Of a DNA stretch of 64,000 nt, positions 44,621 through 56,352 are shown one piece after another. Numbering within the stretch: the stretch's first letter is position 1; every line of letters starts with the position of its first letter. This DNA comes from Marvania coccoides. Taxonomy: Eukaryota; Chlorophyta; Trebouxiophyceae; Chlorellales; Chlorellaceae. The position numbers were made by a program, and so were the translations under genes. The stretch spans positions 124,001 to 188,000 of the forward strand of contig OY978103.1 in assembly GCA_963854735.1 (NCBI GenBank). Direction: 5' to 3'. The notes under the pieces are model-generated. The model had not been told where the DNA came from. It worked only from the letters and a program-made list of their open reading frames with translations, and did no database searches.

Positions 44621-45445
44621 TCAGGTCCGCACTTTCTTGCTCTGCGTCAGCAGCTTCTTGTAGTTGCTCAGCAGCTCGCCCACCGCCTCGTCGGTGTCCA
44701 CCCCGATGTCTTCAAACAGGTCTGCCTGCTTGCCGTCAATGTTTTCCGACGCGTCGCCCCAAATGTCGTTGAAAATGCGGCGGCGCCGCGCCCAGACGTC
44801 CAGCAGCTTGCCCAGCGTGGACTCCGCGGTGGTGACGTCATTGGCGGAGACCTGCGGCCCTGCGCCGGAGCGGTGGATGGCCAGCTTTTTATCCAGCGCC
44901 TCGGCCTGCTCCTGCAGCTCGGCGAACCGCGCCTGCAGCTGCCCCACCGACATGGAGGCGTTGGAGGCAGCCAGCTCTGAAGAATTTCGCCAAAAGGGAG
45001 GTTAGGATCAACGAGTAAGAGATGTTCAAAAATGAAAAGATGACGATTCAATTTCTTCATTTATACCTTTGCGCATGGCTGTGATCTTTTCGTCAAGCGC
45101 TGCCAGCTGCGCCCCCAGGCTCTTGATGCCCTCCATCTTCGCCGCCTTCTCCTGCAGCATTTAATTTAATATGTTTATATTGAGAGGCGGAGCGGCGAGA
45201 CAGCCCTTAAAATGTTTAATTACCTCAGGTGCGAGTTCCGCGAGGCCTTCCTGCGAGGGAAAATAGATCTTGGTCTTGCCAAACTCCTTGCACATGATCT
45301 TGCCCTGCTCGGCCAGCGCTGCGAGCGCCCGATCAGCACTTGGTTTTTTTACCCCCTGCGTCGCCAGCATGTCTGCCACGCCCTGAACGTTGTAGGGCTT
45401 GTTCGTATCCTTCAACAGCTTCAGGCATTTGTCTTCGGCGGACAT
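44621..45445 (-). CDS. HOP2: HOP2 homologous-pairing protein
   Basis: Exons are 45445-45224, 45151-45067 and 44976-44621; phases 0 and 1, 220 aa, the usual length of HOP2/PSMC3IP (TBPIP family). Residues 1-70 form the winged-helix DNA-binding domain (MSAEDKCLKLLKDTNKPYNV, SADRALAALAEQGKIMCKEFGKTKIYF). The middle is a leucine-rich coiled coil, followed by the conserved KLLDVWARRRRIFNDIWGD and a C-terminal acidic helix (DIGVDTDEAVGELLSNYKKLL). With MND1, HOP2 forms a heterodimer that stimulates strand exchange by DMC1/RAD51 between homologous chromosomes in meiosis. Its presence implies that this lineage has a meiotic programme. It is divergently paired with the beta-mannosidase gene. Confidence 0.93.
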
Positions 45446-45757
45446 TTTTAGGATGAATCGATTTCGTGGTGTTAATTTTTTTATTTTCTTGGTTCTTGGA
45501 TGCGGCGGGGAACAGTGCTGATATCTACGATTTATTTCCAGGTTTTTATGAGTTTTTAAATTGATAGAAATAAGAGTTTTATAAGAAGATTTGCAGAAAT
45601 TTGGGCAAAATGCTGCGCCTGCTGGCAGAAATGCCGTCGACTAATCTCGTTCTCGCTTTTACTATGCTGCGCTATTTTATGTATATATTTTTGAATAACA
45701 GAACTTGCCAAGCCACACACACCAGGAGAAGCGAGCAATGGGTTGATTTTTTCCAAA
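45446..45757. promoter_or_regulatory. Divergent promoter region, HOP2 / beta-mannosidase
   Basis: 312 bp separate two start codons on opposite strands. Both promoters must lie here. The sequence is AT-rich without an obvious TATA element. Confidence 0.45.
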
Positions 45758-48700
45758 ATGAAGGGTGGGCTACTGCTCGCCTTGATCCTCCTTCAGACCG
45801 CCGTCTCTCCGGCTGTTCCCTTCGATCTTTCGAAAATAGCGCGCTGGTCGTTGTCCAATGTGCTCGGATCCAACAATGTCTCCCTCGACGCCATTGCTGT
45901 TCCTTCTTACGCCATCGACGTTCTCTACCGACAAGGCATTTTGAGCCGAGACCCGCTGTACCGGTTCAACGAACGGGACTATGGGTGGGTGGCCAACGAC
46001 ACCTGGACCTTTACCGCCCGCTGGAATTTCTCAAGCAGCGCAAATTCCAGCTCGTATCCCAGCAACGCCAGCGTCTCCCCCCCCGCTCGCCGTTGGCTGC
46101 TCACTCTGAGTGGCGTCGACTCCGTGGCCGACGTCCTCTTCAACGGCAACAGCCTCAGCTTTCTTTCCCCAGAAAGAAAGATCGCCAACGCCCACCGCCG
46201 CCACGTTTTCGACGTCACCGCTTTTCTTTTCGAAAACGAAGAAAACGCGCTAGATATCGTCATCTTCCCTGCAGCCCAATACACCTACCACCAAGCGACA
46301 GTCTACCCGTACCCCGTCCCGCACACCCGCCAATTAGGCAGTACAGGGCACTACAACTTCATAAGGAAAGCAGCATCGGATTTTGGCTGGGATTGGGGGC
46401 CAAATTACGCCCCAGCAGGCTTAGCAGGAGGAGCCGACCTTGCTTCTAGCGCCAGTGCGTTGCTTACAGACGTCGGCGTGCGCCAGCAGCACCATGCCAA
46501 CGGCTCAGTGACTGTTGTTGCTGACGCTTATTTCCGGCCGATGAGAAGGGAGCGGGAGGTGGGAGCGCTGACGATCGAGGTGGTGCGAATGTTAGATAAC
46601 GACGATGATATTTCTTACGGGTCGACCAAGCGTTGGAAAGAGTCCATTAGGGTGGAAATCAGAGTTGAGGAGGCCTTCCGGGCGGCTGCGGCGGTGGGAG
46701 AAGAGGGGGCGTGCAGAGAGGCTGCATCTTATTTTTCCTGTGAATTCGATGCTGCGCCAGGAGACGCGCATGCGGAGGAGGGTCTTAGGGGGCGCAGAAA
46801 AGGTCAGTATGGCTGCCGGTTCACAAGTTCACAATTTGAGAAATATATTTTGCTTTATAAATAAGACCTTTTCATTCTGTCTTTGCATTCATTCGTTGTC
46901 CACTCTGTTGCAGGCGCGTTTCCAACGGGGGAGAGCGCTGCCTGGGTGGTGCGGCGCCACGTCAGCATGCTGTTGACTCCTCCGCTCGAACTTTGGTGGC
47001 CTTGGGACCTAGATCCCTCTACTGCTATCCATTCAACAGGAAAAAATTACCGCCATCGCAGGGCTTTCTACAACGTCACCGTGAGCTACGTTGCAGAGGG
47101 AGACGAGAGCGGTGCTGCCGCTGTGCCGCCGCAGAACGTGCACCGCCGCATAGGATTGAGGAAAGTGGACCTCCTGCGGCGGCGGCCCCCTGGCAGCGGC
47201 AAAGGAGAGTCGTTTGAGTTTGCAGTGAATGGGGTACCTTTTTACGCTCGGGGGGCCAACGTGGTGCCACTGGATGCCATCGAGAGCAGGGTGGACGAAA
47301 AGAAGGCGAGGGCGGTGGTGGCTGCGGCCAGAGCGGCTAACATGAACATGCTGCGCGCTTGGGGAGGTGGGCGCTACTTACAAGGTAACAAAAAAAACTC
47401 TTTTTCAGCCGTTTCATCTTCCTTCCCCCCCCCCCTTTTCATTTCAACCGTTAAATCATTTCTTTACGCCGGCTCAATTGCGCAGACGCTTTTTACGACG
47501 CGTGTGACGAGGCCGGAATACTGGTGTGGCAGGAGTTCGCCTTTGCCTGCGCCATGTACCCCAGAGACGTTCCATTTCTCACCGACGTTGCCGAAGAGGC
47601 CCGCCAACAAACCCTCCGCCTGAATTCGCACCCCTGCGTGGCAGTATGGGGCGGTAACAATGAGAACGAAGCAGCGCTGGGCTGGTTCCCCGAGACGGCT
47701 GCAAATGAGAAGCTCTACGCTGTGGATCTTGACGCTTTGTTTGGGCGACTGCTCAGGCGGGTGCTGGCCTCTGCGGACCCGGAAGCTCTCTACGTGGACT
47801 CCTCACCCAGCAACGGCGTATTCAGCGCTATGGAAAGGCTGCATGTGAAGCGCTGGGGAGACGTGGGCGACCCCTCTTATGGCGACGTTCATTTCTATGA
47901 CTACAAGAGCAATCTGCTGGACCCAGACGCGTTCCCGCCGGCGAAATTTGTCAGCGAGTTTGGCTTCATGAGCTACCCCAGCTTCCCGGCATACGCGGCG
48001 CAGACTGCGGCGGAGGATTGGGCCGCCGACTCGGCGATGAGCGCATTCAGAATGCGGCACGCCAACGGACTGCTGGAGCTGCGCAGCCAGCTGGAAATGC
48101 ACTTTTTCTGCAGCAGAGAAGAAATGCACTCTTCTCAGCGTGGAATGCAGCGACAGCGGTGCAATAACATTAAAGTGGCCTGGAATTCTACGCTATCCAA
48201 GCGGTCTGCCGCCGCTGACGCTTCGACTTCTTCTTCCAGCAAAGAAGAGGAGTTCCGAGCGTTTATCTACCTCACACAAGTCCAGCAGGCGCTGATCTAC
48301 GAGACGGCGGCCTCCAAATGGCGGCGAGGGAAGGGGGATCCACAGCGCACGGCGGGTTTTCTTTACTGGCAGCTCAATGACGTGTGGGCGGGACCTTCGT
48401 GGAGCGGGCTGGATTTTGACGGCAGGTGGAAGGCGCTGCACTACGCAGCGCGCCGTTTCTTTTCGCCAGTGGCAGTATTTGGAGCCGTCGATGGCAGAAG
48501 CGAAATTACCGAGCAGCGCCGCCGCTGGGACGCTTCTGGCAGCCGCATTTTGGAAGTGTGGCTGGTCAACGATGGCTCTGCGTCTGTTGAAGGGCTGTTG
48601 AGCGTGGAAGCGGTGCCTTTCCGTGCCACCGCTGCAGCTGATGTGCGCTTTCTGGTGCAGAACTTCTCAGTGTTGGCGCCAGCTTCTGGGGCAGCAGTAG

Positions 48701-49392
48701 CGTGGGCTTCTGACCTCGGCGACACGGAGTGGGGGGGGGTGGACGCTGCTGCCCGCCACGTATTTCTTCGGCTGCGCTTTTGCCCGGCGGTTGTTTCAAA
48801 TACGGCAGCAGGAGAGAATTGCTCTGAAAGCATGTTGCTGCTGGCAGAGTTGAAGGACGTGGACTTGGCGCCAGCGCGGCTCTGGGTGGAAAGTGTGGTT
48901 GAAGTTCACAGCAGCAGCAGCAGCACCAGAGAAAATCGAAAAGAAAACTCGGATTTGCTGCCTCGACTGCAAAGCCTAGAGCTGACTGAACGCTCAGGTC
49001 ACAGCGGCAGTGCTACGCGGGCATTGATGCAAGCTGGCGATAATGTGGTTGGCAGCACGTTTGAGGTGACTTTAAGGGCTGAAGGCGGCGCAGCATTTCA
49101 TGCGTTTTTGGAGTCTCCCTCGCCGGGGATTTTCAGCAATAATTTGATGGTTGTGCTGCCGTGGAGAACTGTTCGTGTGGTTTGGCGTGGAGAAGAAGGG
49201 CAGAGAATTGGTGTGCGGCAATTTGAAGAGTCGCTGAGTGTGACTTGGATGCATGGCACCGCTGAGAGCGGAGATAATAATAATAATAATAATAAAAAGT
49301 CTATTTCTAATGGATTTCAGTCGCTGCACCCCACCATTCCCATGTTAACAATTTCACTTCGTTTCTTTCTTTGTGCACTATCGTGCTTTTAG
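45758..49392 (+). CDS. Beta-mannosidase (glycoside hydrolase family 2)
   Basis: Exons are 45758-46802, 46914-47384 and 47486-49392; both introns phase 1, 1140 aa. Residues 1-20 are a signal peptide (MKGGLLLALILLQTAVSPAV), so it is secreted, vacuolar or lysosome-like. GH2 hallmarks include DFGWDWGPNYAPAG, LELWWPWDLD, NMLRAWGGG and VWQEF. The acid/base Glu lies in WGGNNE (about residue 565) and the nucleophile Glu in VSEFGF (about residue 663), both present. It would remove terminal beta-linked mannose from oligosaccharides or glycoprotein glycans. Many N-x-S/T sites are present. The protein is longer than typical family members (about 850-950 aa) because of a Ser/Asn-rich C-terminal extension encoded partly by an AAT microsatellite (49274-49300) and a final hydrophobic tail; an unrecognised intron near the end is possible. 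Confidence 0.92.
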
Positions 49393-49992
49393 TTACATAG
49401 AGAGTTATCGGAACGTGCGCTCCAAGCCCCTTTTCATTTCCAAGCGGTAAATATCGAGTAAATATCAAGTTGGTTTGGGGGGAGAAGACCCATGGCAATG
49501 GCACCCAGCAAGCGTTTTCAGCTCTGGTGCTGCAAAAAAAGGTATCAAAAATTGAAGCATACGTGCAAAAACCGAGAACGGAATAAATGACCAAAAAAAA
49601 TTCAGGAAGAGACACAATAATGATAGGTTTCAAGCATTACCAATGGCGGTTACGTCCGCTATCGTGGGTACTCTTAAAGAGACCTGCAAGCGGACGTGAC
49701 ACCCTGCCAAAGACAAGCTCCCCTACCATCCGTGGGTTTACACTCAGTACGATATACGAGTGAAAAGAATACGCGATAAACACAGTGACAAAGCAGTGCA
49801 ATTTAGAAATGCGAGTACAGCACAACAGCCTGGGAGAGATGAAAGGGCTATTCTGAGGATCACAAAAGGCACAGTAGAATTAAGACATTTTCTTCTTTTC
49901 ATATGCCCAATATACTCCGAGGATAATTAAGCTCGTCCTCTTTCTAAACAAAAATAGGATTTAAGAGTCCCCAGGGTTTTTTTATGTTTTGT
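49393..49992. other. Spacer between convergent genes, with an old LINE-tail copy
   Basis: No gene is seen. A diverged copy of the LINE tail lies at about 49645-49760 on the minus strand (next entry). Confidence 0.6.
49645..49760 (-). repeat. Diverged LINE-tail copy
   Basis: Read on the minus strand it shares CACGGATGG, a GTCACGTC-CGCTTGCAGGTCTCT-TAAGAG block and GGACGTAAC with the tails at 1640 and 5959, in the same order, with substitutions and small gaps. This is an older insertion of the same family. Confidence 0.7.
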
Positions 49993-52674
49993 TTAAGCGA
50001 CGCACACCTTAACCTGGGTGGAGCTGACGACGGTGGATTTCTCCTCCTGGGTAGAAGCAGCAGGGATGCCCACAAGGTTAAGGGAAACGGCCTTGGGGTT
50101 GGCCTTGAAAGGGAAGTAGCCTAAGTAGCCCTCGAGTCCCTCGAAGAAGGGATTGGCGGCGATGTTGCCCTGGGCCTGGTCAGACTCGCCATAAGGGTGT
50201 TGTACAGCGCCCATCAAATAGTTGAAGCCGTTGATGTTGGGCACCCAGTAAGGGGAGGTGGTCTCGGCACCGTAGGGGGAGGAGAACACGCGGGTAAGGG
50301 CCTTGGTCTTGAAAGAGTAAGACCACATGACGTCATTCTGGTGGCCGGATGTGTCCTCTCCTATGATCAGCTGATCGTACTCGTCGATGATAGCAACGTT
50401 ATCGGGGCTTGCAATGCCTGCACGGAGATTATTGGAAAAATCTTGTCAAAAACTACCTGTAGACCTCCCCTAGGGTCGCCAGCTAATGGGAATGTCACTT
50501 TTCTTCTAAAGAGAGAAAACAACTCACCGTCAAGGTCGCAGGTGTTGCCATTGGCGTCCTTCGCGATGGGCTTGCCGCAGACCAAGCCCTTCATTCCGAC
50601 AATGTTGTTCCTCACCACGGTCATGGAGTACACGCAGCCGCAAGGGTTGTAAGGGAGCCTGAAACATAGCACGGAGAGAAGAAACAAACAGTCAATAAAA
50701 TTGTTGCTACTAAACCAAGTTTTTAATTGGAATGAATACAAAGGGGTGATTTTAAGGGAAAAGTAAACTCACTTGATGCTGTTAGGTCCTCCAACGTCGT
50801 ACTTGGTGGAGGCGACGCCGCGGTCGGCATTGTCCTCCATGGCACGGCGGACATCGGAGATAGCGGTGTAGGCGGTGTTGCGCTTGGCGGAGTAGGTGAA
50901 GCCCTCCCACTTCGAGCCCTCAGTGGTGGCGCCCAGGTAGGCAGCGTAGCGGCGGGTCTCAAAGAACGCAGCGGCGTTCTCCATTCCGGCCTGCGTTACC
51001 AAAATACAAATGTATTATATATTAACAAATTCAATACTTACGAAATATGAAAAGCCCATACCTTGAGCTGCAGGCACTGCAGGCCCTTGGGTCCAGCGTT
51101 GATGCTCTTGAAGCCATCGGGGCAAGAGCCAGTGGTTGCGTTGGGGGTGGCGGTCTCGAAGATTTTGGAGAACTTCAAGTTGCGAGCCATAATCTCAAGG
51201 CTGCGCTGCTTTGCATAGCCCATTTTGATCCAGGTGATGTCAAAGGATCCGCCGTTGAGTGCGTCCTTCTGGGACAGCTTGGCGGCTGGAAAAAGAAAAA
51301 GAATAGGAAATGTCAGAATATACTCGATTTTATTTTTCCCAAACAAAAGCAATGAGGGTTAAACCACGATACCGTAGATAGTTCCGGCGCTCATGTCGTT
51401 CTTCTTGTCCATGACTATCTTGAAGAAGCCCACGCGCTCGCCATCGTCGGTCGAGTAGACAGTCCTGCGGTCGGGCATCACGTAGGAGAGCTCCTTGGCG
51501 ATGCGACCCATGGTGAGCCACTTCTTGACTTTGTACTGGGTGCCACGCTTGGGGGCAACCTGCAACGGAAAAAATTTGTCATAGTATATGAAAATATGAA
51601 TTAACAGAGCATGTGAAAAAATAACTGGGCTAAAGTCCGCGAATGGGCAGCTAAGTATTTATGTATTGGCCATACTCTATATTGGAAGGATACGTTGTGC
51701 TGGTTAACGAAGTAGTTACCAGTAGCGACTTACCTCGATGGTGTGGCCGTACATGTAGGGGTTGAAAACGGCGCGGACATCTTCGATGGAGGTGTTGTTG
51801 GTGGCTTCGATGCCGTAGTAGCGAATGAAGGCCATGGAGTCGCCGAAGCTATCGACATCGAGGGACTCCCAGGAGGAAGCGCCGCACGTGGAAGAATACA
51901 GGCATTTCGCCTCCTCATAATATCTTGCGTCGGGCTCGTACTCTTCAGCGCCCAGATGGGTGTTCCATGGGGAGATGGAGCCAGCGCAGGTGATCCAGGC
52001 ACCACCCCCTGCAGTGAAGGGAGAGAAACAAATCAGGCGAAGAAAGAACGCAGGGGGGCAGTAAACCTGCATGCAAACAAAACAGCCACACGTACAGCGA
52101 GACAGGTCCACGGGGAAGGTCTCCTTGGGGGTGAGCTCGCCCGTGTAGGGATTCTGCTGCACGCTGACAATGTACATGGGCGAGGGGATGGGCGCCTCGA
52201 ACTGGGTCACAACGAAGAGCTCGTCATCAACCTTGAGGAGGGAGGTGAAGTCGGGGTTGTTGGAGATGACGGGCTTGCCATCCTGCACAAAAATAAAAAG
52301 CGCAAAAGAAATTTGTCAAATGCCGTCGATCAAGGAAGAGAGAGTACCAAGGGAACTGATTGCGTTCTAACCTTGGTGATAGGTTCCAGGTTCTCGTCGT
52401 AAAGAGTGCCGATGGGCATGGGCGTGCCATCACCACTGCGCATCATGGTGACGAAGCCAGGGATTGACTGGGTCATACACTTTGGGGCCGGGTGGCGGTG
52501 GTGGGGCCTGCGATGGGCATCAGCCACACCCATGGCCATGGCCAGGAGGGCAAAGAAAATGACTGGAGAAAGAGGGGAGGAGCGATCGTTAGAAGAACTG
52601 ATGAGAATTTGCTCTACAGTTAGTTGGGGTTGTGGTGATGATTAAACCCCTGATGTCTTACCTTTGCAAACCAT
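49993..52674 (-). CDS. PhoX-type secreted alkaline phosphatase
   Basis: Nine exons: 52674-52662, 52562-52372, 52282-52096, 52008-51734, 51559-51373, 51285-51062, 50990-50773, 50658-50528 and 50417-49993; all phases agree, 616 aa. A 13-bp first exon plus exon 2 encode the signal peptide MVCKVIFFALLAMAMGVADA. PhoX/DUF839 features include CRWGGAWITCAGSISPWNTHLGAEE with clustered cysteines, GFVTMMRSGDGTPM, RRYAAYLGATTEGSKWEGF, and SPDNVAIIDEYDQLIIGED. PhoX enzymes are calcium/iron-dependent phosphatases that release phosphate from organic esters outside the cell, and in algae are typically induced by phosphate limitation. The gene has far more introns than its neighbours, including the split signal peptide. 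Expression by phosphate status is an inference from the family. Confidence 0.88.
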
Positions 52675-53146
52675 CTTTGAAACACCCAATTCGGTGAAAT
52701 AAAACTAAGAATGATTGCTAAGGGTGGCGGCCAAATGAAAAAATGCTGTAGATTCCGGCATCGTTGGGGGAGGATGACAAGAGTGATTGGACTTTCTTAC
52801 TTCTTCTTAAAACATTCTTTGTATAGTGGTGCAGGCTGCGCTTGGGTTTTGGACAGCAAACATCGTCAGTAACCTGAATATTCGGGAAAACCCAGTGCTC
52901 TATCCGCTTGAAGGGATATTTAATCAATACGGGTACTGTTAAATAGGGAGAGGGAATCATATTTTCAACAGGAATCTATCTCATTTCCAGCTTCTGGTCC
53001 CCAGCTTCTGCCGTATCAAGCATATCACTTTAAAAATAGAAAAAGTAACTCGAACATTTATTGATCAGTATGTGCGCCTTGGTAGCCAATTCCTGTTGAA
53101 ATTCTTCAGCAACTTCATTTTCTGGTTTGTCAATGTTTTTGTACCA
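52675..53146. promoter_or_regulatory. Upstream region of the PhoX gene and 3' flank of FAN1
   Basis: 472 bp, AT-rich. A TTAAATATCCC-like sequence about 240 bp upstream of the PhoX ATG on the minus strand may be part of its core promoter. Nothing else is recognised. Confidence 0.35.
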
Positions 53147-56100
53147 TCACCTGCGTTTCCTTCCTTTGCCTTTGTTACCTTTCCCGCCATTGACACGACC
53201 TTGGGGGGGTTCAGCCACTTTCAGCACTTCAACGCGCAGCCCAGCGTCCTCCAGTGCCGCAATCCACGCCCGCTGCTGGTCGCTCAGCCGGTCTCTCGGC
53301 CCCTTCACCTCCGACAGCTTGGCTTCCTTCCTCTCTGGGTGCCACAGCAGCAGATCAGGCATGCCGCCTTGCCACCCAGCGTGATCCTGCGCCATGAGTC
53401 GAAAAACGGCCGCCAGGCCACCACCGCCGATGCAGCTTGCAATCTCCTGCAGCTCTGGCAAGTTCCAGCGGTCCCAGTTCACGCCCCGCGCCATCGTGCC
53501 GCGGTGTTCCGCCCAAGACGCCGCCAGCACGTCAGGTGCTGCGCCCCCTGCGATCTCCGCTAGGCAAGCTTCGATGACGTTCGCTCTGGCTGCGTAGAAA
53601 CCCTCGCTGTCCAAGTCGAGCGGCGCTGTTTGGAAGGGGGAACGAAAGGTGTCGGTCACTGGCGCGCCAAAAAGCGCGGGCCACAGCAGCAGCCCAAACA
53701 GCGTCGCCCAAATGCTGCCTTCTGAGTGAATACCTTGAAAGCCTCCTCCTTCGCTGCTGGCATAGTACTGCAGCGCCAGCTCTTCTACAGAGCACTCCTG
53801 GTCGTCGTACCCATAAAACCGAGATTTCACGCCCAGGATTTTGTCTAGCGGGCGACCTTCGATGCAAACTTCTCGGGGCTCGCGCTGCGCCTGCTGCGCC
53901 CATGGCGGGACTTTCCACCGCCGAGGGGGCTTGCCCAGGCGCAGCACCCGCCGCCTCAGGCACAGAAGGTCTCCTGGGCCGAGCAGTTCGTCTGCCAACG
54001 CCGCTTCTGCAATTTCGAGGGCGGCCATGGGGCGGCCGAGGTGCTCCAAGTCGGTTGACAGGCGTGCCCACCACAGCCCACGTCGAGAGGGGCAGCACCA
54101 GCCACCTGCATTGTTGGGGGGAAATATTGAAAAGAATGCCAGTAGAATAAATAAATAAATAAATAAATAATGATATTATTCCTACGAGAAAAAAAAATAT
54201 ATATACAAAGAGGAGGTCAACCGAGAACAACTATTGTATTTTCAACTTCTTGCCTAAGAGCTGCTGCAGGCGGTCTGCTGCCTCTCTGTATCGCTTCTGC
54301 CGCTCTAGCAGGCTCACCCCTGTGGTGGCCATTAGGCAGAACACCCAAGCAGCATCATTCTTACGTAAGAACAGCGGCCGCGCGTCGCCCTCCTCCGCGC
54401 CTCCGCTTTTGTGCCTCCCAGCATCCAAAGCGGCCCAAGCAGGCGCCAGCGAAGCGTGCGCAGCGTCTTCATCCCCATCTTCCAGCGCCGCAGCCAGGGC
54501 TTCCGCCTGCGCCAGTGCAGCTTCGTACTGCAGGAGGTGGGCGCGGGTCGGAAAGGCCGGCAGGCTGCGAGTGATGGTGAAAGTCGGATACCGCACTGCC
54601 CCGCTATCTGCCGCCAAAAACTGGCTGAGAGACTGCCCTTCGTCCAGGAAAAACAGCCGCTGGATGCGCTGGAGGGCGGTCAACGCGCCAGGCAGCAGCT
54701 GCACCACAGGCCCTGCTGCAGAAAGCAGTTCTCGCCTAACCGCTGCTCTGGACGCTGCAGGGCCACTGGGCTGCTCCAAGGTCCGCAGCGCTGCCAGCAC
54801 GGCGGCGCGGGTCTGCCCCCCCAGAGTTCTGCTCAACGCCGCTCCGCAGCTGCCAGAAGAGGATGTTTGGGTCTGACGCAGCACAAAGAGTCGGGAAAGA
54901 ACAGACTGCAGCTCAGGCACCGTCAGTGTGCTAGTCAGCTCTGTCCAGTTGAACAAACAACCGCCGCCGCTGCTGCTGCTGCTGTCTGCGCTCTCCCAGG
55001 CTGCCAACCGCACCAGGCTAAGCTCCGCCGCCGCAGCGCCTGCGTCTGGGACGTCTGGGTAGTCCAGAGCAGTGAGGCGGAACAGAGGGCCGCACCGCAG
55101 CGACAGCCGAAGAAAGAGGCACTGCGCCGGCGCACTCAGCCCGCTGTACGTTCGCATAAATGTAAGTTCCTCGCCTTCCAACACCACCGCATCGTGCTGC
55201 TGCACCGTGGTCATCACCACCTGGAAGTTTCGCCGCAGCAGGTCCCCGCTGGTGCGCTTTTCTCCCGCAGCAGCTGCGGCCGCCCTCGCAGCCGCTTGAA
55301 CCGCCTCTGCTGCCGCTCGCTCTGACAATTTGCGTGGGATTGCGGCCGCAGAGGCGGGAATCACGCTGATTTGGACTTCAACTGGCAGCGGGGCTCGATC
55401 GCCCAGTGAGGGAGGCAGCTCTACCACCACTGCTTCCGCTGCCGCCAAGCCTCGTCGGAGCAGAGGGCTCAGATGCCTCGCCACAGCCGCAGGGAGGTGC
55501 CCTATTGGCACACCGCCAGCACCAGCAGCACTGCTACTGCTTCCACCAGCAGCACCGCCGCCGTCATCTGAAGAAAGCTGCAGCACAGCGAGCAAAGCGT
55601 TTCTATCCCGAAGATTTTCTACCTCTGCCTGAATCTCCAGCCGCATCCCAGCGCGCAGGCGCGCCCCAGAAGAAAGAAAGAGCCGCTTCTGGAACTGGCG
55701 ACCGACTATCAAAGAAGGAAAGCACAGCGGGGTGAGCACGCTGGTGCTGGTTGCCAGCGGCAGTTGCTGGCTTGCTCGTTCCTCTTCGCTGTTGGAAGAA
55801 GGCCAGGGAGAGGCGCTGCCGGTGCGGTTTGAGAAAGTGGCAGCAGTGGGGGATTGCTGTCCAGCCAGACTTGGGTTTTCTTCCACGGCAGCAGGCTCAG
55901 CGTTGCTAGGTTCCTCCTCCTGCTGCTGCTCCCGTTGCTGTTCTTCTTGTTTAGGAGGGCGGGCGAGTATGGAATCGGTGCGTTGGGCGAACGCAATCAA
56001 GGTGGACTGCTGCTTGGCGGTGTTGGCTCGAGTTTTGAAGAGGCATTTGTCTGGAGAGAGGAGAAAAAAGACGGGGAACAGCAGTTGAGCATTTTCCCAA

Positions 56101-56352
56101 TTCATTTCAAAAAGGGAACCCAAGGACGAAAAACAAACCTATGTGCTCATTGATGAACTCATCGCCCTCCTGGTGCGGCAGCTGGCGCTTGCAGATGGGG
56201 CACCGGACGCAGCCTTGCTTCAGGGGGCTCTCGACTCTGCTCACAGTTGCAGCAGAGGAGTCGGTGGTCGGTGCATCATTTGGGGCCTTTCGTTTTTTTC
56301 CTGTAAAAGTGGACCGTCCCAGCAGCTGCTGTAGTGAGCCTTCGCCACGCAT
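53147..56352 (-). CDS. FAN1: FAN1 structure-specific nuclease (UBZ-HIRAN-VRR_NUC)
   Basis: Exons are 56352-56139, 56050-54254 and 54105-53147; phase 1 at both, 989 aa. FAN1 cleaves 5' flaps and unhooks interstrand DNA crosslinks in the nucleus. The N-terminal UBZ4 zinc finger reads CPICKRQLPHQEGDEFINEH-IDKC, with its fourth ligand supplied by exon 2. A HIRAN-like domain (about residues 175-295; SLIVGRQFQKRLFLSSG) is as found in plant FAN1 rather than in animals. TPR/SAP-like helices follow, then RRGLWWARLSTDLEHLG. The C-terminal nuclease has GMPDLLLW (about 921) and EVKG (about 934), the PD-(D/E)xK catalytic residues. Intron 2 uses a GC donor (54253) and AG acceptor, required for the frame to stay open. 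Ala/Ser-rich insertions enlarge the middle. Confidence 0.92.
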
